Below, piece after piece: positions 61,243 through 64,000 of a DNA stretch of 64,000 bases. The stretch's first letter is position 1; each line of letters starts with the position of its first letter. This DNA comes from Bradyrhizobium ivorense (GTDB lineage Bacteria > Pseudomonadota > Alphaproteobacteria > Rhizobiales > Xanthobacteraceae): the NCBI RefSeq assembly GCF_900696085.1, contig NZ_CAADFC020000004.1, positions 814,985 through 878,984 on the forward strand, written 5' to 3'. The notes under the pieces were generated by a model. It ran no database searches. It worked only from the letters and a program-made list of their open reading frames with translations, and was not told the origin of the DNA. The translations under genes were made by a program, and so were the position numbers.

Positions 61243-61389
61243 AGCGCAAAACCGTCGATAACGCGCCGAAAACGCGCCCCCGGCATGGACGCTGCAATGC
61301 CTTCCCTGCACAACAGAGAAGGGAAGGCGTTTGAGCGGAACCGGGACAGATGTGTCGTGGTGAGACAGGCGCCGGGCAAGGTTCTTTAG

Positions 61390-61944
61390 ATGAAACACTC
61401 GTCCAGCCGCGCGTTTTTCGCTTACTGGAATGCGAAGCGCGGCCCTGCGCGCGCACCCGACCGGAGCGAGTTCGAACCGTCAGCGGTGCGCGAGCTGCTG
61501 GCTGACATTTTCGTGCTGTCGTATGACGGCGAGGCCGGTTACCCGTTCCGCGTCGCCGGCACCCGCACCTCCGCCCTGCTCGGCTGCGACCTCAAGGGGC
61601 GAAGCTTCTCCGCCATGTTCAGCGGCGCCAGCCGTCGCGAGGTCGACGACATCATCACCTGCGTTGCGGAGGAGAGGCTGCCGGCGATCGCCGGCGTGAC
61701 CGCGACCACCGGGAGCGGCGCCAAGGCGCATCTCGAATTGCTGCTGCTGCCCTTCACCGCGCGCGTCCATGTGCCGGCGAGCCTGACCGGCCTGCTCGCC
61801 CCGTTCGAGGACGATGCCACGGCGCTGCGCGACCTGACGCTGACCTCATGGCGCTATCTGCATCCGCCGGAGCGGTTCGTGCCGCGTGCACTGCGAAAGC
61901 TCGCCATCGCGCGCGGCTTCACCGTCTATGAGGGCCTGAGCTAG
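61390..61944 (+). CDS. PAS-domain protein (PAS_5 type)
   Basis: 184 residues. The pattern FFAYWNAKRGPARAPDRSEF, ELLADIFVLSYDGEAGYPFR and the later FVPRALRKLAIARGFTVYEG match small alphaproteobacterial PAS_5 proteins. These hold only the sensor fold, so it likely works with a partner. It has a weak ribosome site. A CtrA-like box lies 150 bases upstream. Confidence 0.82.
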   Translation: MKHSSSRAFFAYWNAKRGPARAPDRSEFEPSAVRELLADIFVLSYDGEAGYPFRVAGTRTSALLGCDLKGRSFSAMFSGASRREVDDIITCVAEERLPAIAGVTATTGSGAKAHLELLLLPFTARVHVPASLTGLLAPFEDDATALRDLTLTSWRYLHPPERFVPRALRKLAIARGFTVYEGLS

Positions 61945-62006
61945 CGAGAGACGCCTACCCACGATGATGCTACGATCCACCGTTCACGAGGACGGAGCAT
62001 CATCGC

Positions 62007-62447
62007 ATGGACGCCGTGACGCCGCAGCGTGCCGACACGCATTCCCATATCGTTCGCCCGCAGGAGATGGAATGGCAGCAGACCCGCTTCCCGGGCTGCG
62101 AGGCCAAGACGCTGCTGTTCGATCGCAAGACCGGATTGATGACCGCCCTGATGCGCTTCGCGCCGGGCGCGGTGCTGCCCGATCATGAGCATGTCAATAT
62201 CGAGCAGACTTTTGTGCTCGAAGGCGCCCTCGTCGACAAGGAAGGCCCGGCCGAGGGCATGATTTGCGGCGCCGGCGAGTTCATCTGGCGCGAGGCCGGC
62301 AGCCGCCATGTCGCCTGGTGTCCGCAAGGCGGCCTGATGCTCGCGATCTTCCAGGTACCGAACAAGTTCTTCGAGGCCGACGGCCGCGTGGTCGATGCCA
62401 GCGGCCAGGACTGGGATGAGGCCTGGGGACATACGCGGAAGTCTTGA
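62007..62447 (+). CDS. Cupin-domain protein (ChrR-like)
   Basis: 146 residues forming one cupin barrel. The metal-binding residues are in VLPDHEHVNIEQTFVLEGAL (H-x-H and E) and the second-motif His in EAGSRHVAWCPQG. It resembles the C-terminal domain of ChrR-type anti-sigma factors and small stand-alone cupins. No ECF sigma gene is adjacent, so an enzyme or sensor role is open. Confidence 0.82.
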   Translation: MDAVTPQRADTHSHIVRPQEMEWQQTRFPGCEAKTLLFDRKTGLMTALMRFAPGAVLPDHEHVNIEQTFVLEGALVDKEGPAEGMICGAGEFIWREAGSRHVAWCPQGGLMLAIFQVPNKFFEADGRVVDASGQDWDEAWGHTRKS

Positions 62448-62580
62448 GGCCCTCGCCCTGCCCCGTCCTGCTTCCGGCGGCGCGCTTGCGCGGCGCGCCG
62501 TGGAACTCTATTAGCTGGTCCGCCGGGATGACGGGTCGCCTTCCCGCAGTTGGCATCCGCGGCCGGGCTGGCGCAGGGGC

Positions 62581-64000
62581 ATGTTTCGAAGCTCGATCAG
62601 GCAGAAGATCGTCGGCATCGCCGCGGGGCTGATCATCCTCGCGGTCGTGACCTCGCTGCTGTCGATGGTGATGGCGGGCCGCGTCGGCCATCTGCTCGAC
62701 GAACTCACTAACCGCTATATCCCCGCCTACGGCCATCTCGCCCGCGTCAATGTCCGCGCGCTGGAGCGCTCGCTGGCGATGCGGCGGATGATGATGGCGA
62801 AGATGCAGGGGCCGGCGGAAGACGCCAGCTACGAGACCGCGCGGAAATCCTTCGAGGAGATCGAGCCCCTGATCAAGCACGAGGCCGATGCCGCGCGCCA
62901 ACTCATCGACGCGATCATCGCCGATCCCTCGACGCCGTCGGACAATGCGGCGCTCGGGCGCCTCGATGACCGCATCGACAACGCGGTCAACGATCTCCTG
63001 GTGCGGCTGAACGCCGAGAACAAGACCTTGCTCGAGCAGATCGAGGCCAAGGACATTGCCGCCGCGCGCCAGACCTCGCTGCGCGCGGACGTGCTGCGCG
63101 ACGAGTTCAACACCAGGGTCGACGCCATCCGCTCCGACATGCTGGCCCAGGTCGCCGCCGCCGCGGCGACGGTAATGGGCGCCCAGCAGAACGCCATCAT
63201 CGTCTCGGCCGTCGTCACCGGCATCGCCGCGATCCTCGGCTTCGTGTTCGCGATGCTGGTCGGCAGCGGCATCACCGGACCGGTGATGCGGCTCCTGGAA
63301 GGCACCCGCGCGGTCGAGGCCGGCAAGCTCGACGGCAGCATCACCATCACGACCCAGGACGAGATCGGCCAGCTCTCGGCCGCCTTCAACCGGATGATCG
63401 AGACGCTGCGCAACAACCAGCGCATCCGCGAAACCTTCGGCCGCTACATCAATCCGCGGATCGCCGAAGGCCTGCTCGACCAGCCGGCGATCGCCGCCAC
63501 CGAAGGACAGCGCCGCGTCATGACGGTGATGTTCTGCGACATGAAGGGCTTTACGTCCTTGAGCGAAGGCGTGACGCCGCGCGGCCTGGTCAAGATCATG
63601 AACCTCTATCTCTCGACCATGTCGGAGCCGATCCACGCCCATCGCGGCATCATCGACAAATATATCGGCGATGCCATCATGGCCTATTGGGGCGCGCCGT
63701 TTGTCGAGGAAAACGAGCAGACCCATCTCGCCGCGCTCGCCGCGATCGACATGACCGGGCGCGTCGCCCAGCTGCGCAAGGATCTGCCCGAGCTGCTCGG
63801 CGTGCGCGCGATCCCGACCGACTGCGACGTCCGCATCGGCATCGCCACCGGCGAAGCGCTGGTCGGCAGCATCGGCTCCGAATTCATGATGAGCTACACC
63901 GTGCTCGGCGACACCGTGAACCTCGCCTCGCGGCTGGAGGGCGCCAACAAATATTACGGCAGCCGCAGCCTGATCTCGGAAGCCACCGCCGCCGGCTGCG
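62581..64000 (+). CDS. HAMP-adenylate cyclase, cut by right window edge
   Basis: The ATG at 62581 opens a frame with no stop before the edge (473 codons seen). Layout: transmembrane helix about 10-32, a periplasmic four-helix sensor region to about 200, a second helix about 204-228, HAMP about 228-280, then a class III cyclase domain. Cyclase signatures are MTVMFCDMKGFTSLSEGVTP (D320 metal site), IDKYIGDAIMAYWGAP (K360, D364) and LGDTVNLASRLEGANK. It would make cAMP in response to a periplasmic or membrane signal. Confidence 0.92.
   Translation, partial: MFRSSIRQKIVGIAAGLIILAVVTSLLSMVMAGRVGHLLDELTNRYIPAYGHLARVNVRALERSLAMRRMMMAKMQGPAEDASYETARKSFEEIEPLIKHEADAARQLIDAIIADPSTPSDNAALGRLDDRIDNAVNDLLVRLNAENKTLLEQIEAKDIAAARQTSLRADVLRDEFNTRVDAIRSDMLAQVAAAAATVMGAQQNAIIVSAVVTGIAAILGFVFAMLVGSGITGPVMRLLEGTRAVEAGKLDGSITITTQDEIGQLSAAFNRMIETLRNNQRIRETFGRYINPRIAEGLLDQPAIAATEGQRRVMTVMFCDMKGFTSLSEGVTPRGLVKIMNLYLSTMSEPIHAHRGIIDKYIGDAIMAYWGAPFVEENEQTHLAALAAIDMTGRVAQLRKDLPELLGVRAIPTDCDVRIGIATGEALVGSIGSEFMMSYTVLGDTVNLASRLEGANKYYGSRSLISEATAAGC

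Noticed and set aside
60931-61398. Minus-strand 155-codon frame over the small-RNA candidate
   Set aside because: The composition is Arg/Gly-rich with no domain; the strong terminator lies inside it, so it is unlikely to be translated.
1-64000. CRISPR arrays, rRNA genes and further tRNA genes
   Set aside because: No regularly spaced short direct repeats, no rRNA blocks and no second tRNA cloverleaf were seen on either strand.

Overview
The window looks like chromosomal DNA from a GC-rich alphaproteobacterium of the Bradyrhizobium/Rhodopseudomonas group. This is inferred from very high GC in third codon positions, frequent GTG/TTG starts, DUF2336 and COG3904-type proteins, CtrA-like boxes (TTAA-N7-TTAA), and many short palindromic intergenic repeats. 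Species cannot be fixed from sequence alone.

Layout. 1-1058: 3' part of a DDE transposase cut by the left edge. 1.3-9.1 kb: small exported proteins, a NiCoT/UreH-like metal transporter, tRNA-Thr(TGT), an alpha/beta hydrolase overlapping an SCP2-like gene, an outer-membrane beta-barrel protein and a lipoprotein. 9.3-13.7 kb: a TetR regulator, an Old Yellow Enzyme, two MDR-family reductases and a DUF3237 protein, with near-identical inverted operator-like sites on both sides of tetR. 16.2-21.6 kb: a periplasmic copper-handling block on the minus strand (CusF-like, cupredoxin, CopA-type multicopper oxidase, TolC-like lipoprotein, small lipoprotein, His/Met-rich protein), headed by a CsoR-like palindrome and facing a divergent GDCCVxC-type protein. 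21.6-25.3 kb: a two-subunit molybdenum hydroxylase with a divergent LysR regulator. 25.4-28.4 kb: a cupin dioxygenase-like gene, a Tat-exported dioxygenase-fold protein coupled to a four-histidine haem-type membrane protein, and a fumarylacetoacetase-family hydrolase. 29.5-37.7 kb: S10 peptidase, NAD kinase, a single-domain response regulator and Hpt protein, DUF2336, a lytic transglycosylase behind a CtrA box, hisI, folE and an IscU-like scaffold. 37.7-41.7 kb: a gene-poor stretch rich in repeats and small ORFs. 40.5-52.5 kb: two related periplasmic ClpP-fold proteins, yidD, an APC permease, an MFS exporter, thrS and a nitroreductase. 52.5-64 kb: an orphan ModA-like binding protein between two repeat copies, a PAS-GGDEF-EAL protein, a patatin, a CBS protein, a rhomboid protease, a candidate small RNA, a PAS protein, a cupin and a HAMP-adenylate cyclase that runs off the right edge.

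How the parts work together. Clear units are the electrophile-reduction operon (9.3-13.7 kb), the copper block (16.6-21.6 kb), the molybdenum hydroxylase pair, and the signalling/cell-cycle group at 32-36 kb. The least explained signals are: (1) two secreted ClpP-fold proteins sharing a C-x-S-x-C serine motif with histidine 23 residues later; (2) the Tat-signal/haem-membrane gene pair at 26.3-27.4 kb; (3) a minus-strand transcript candidate at about 61.0-61.2 kb with a CtrA-like box and a strong terminator but no convincing reading frame.
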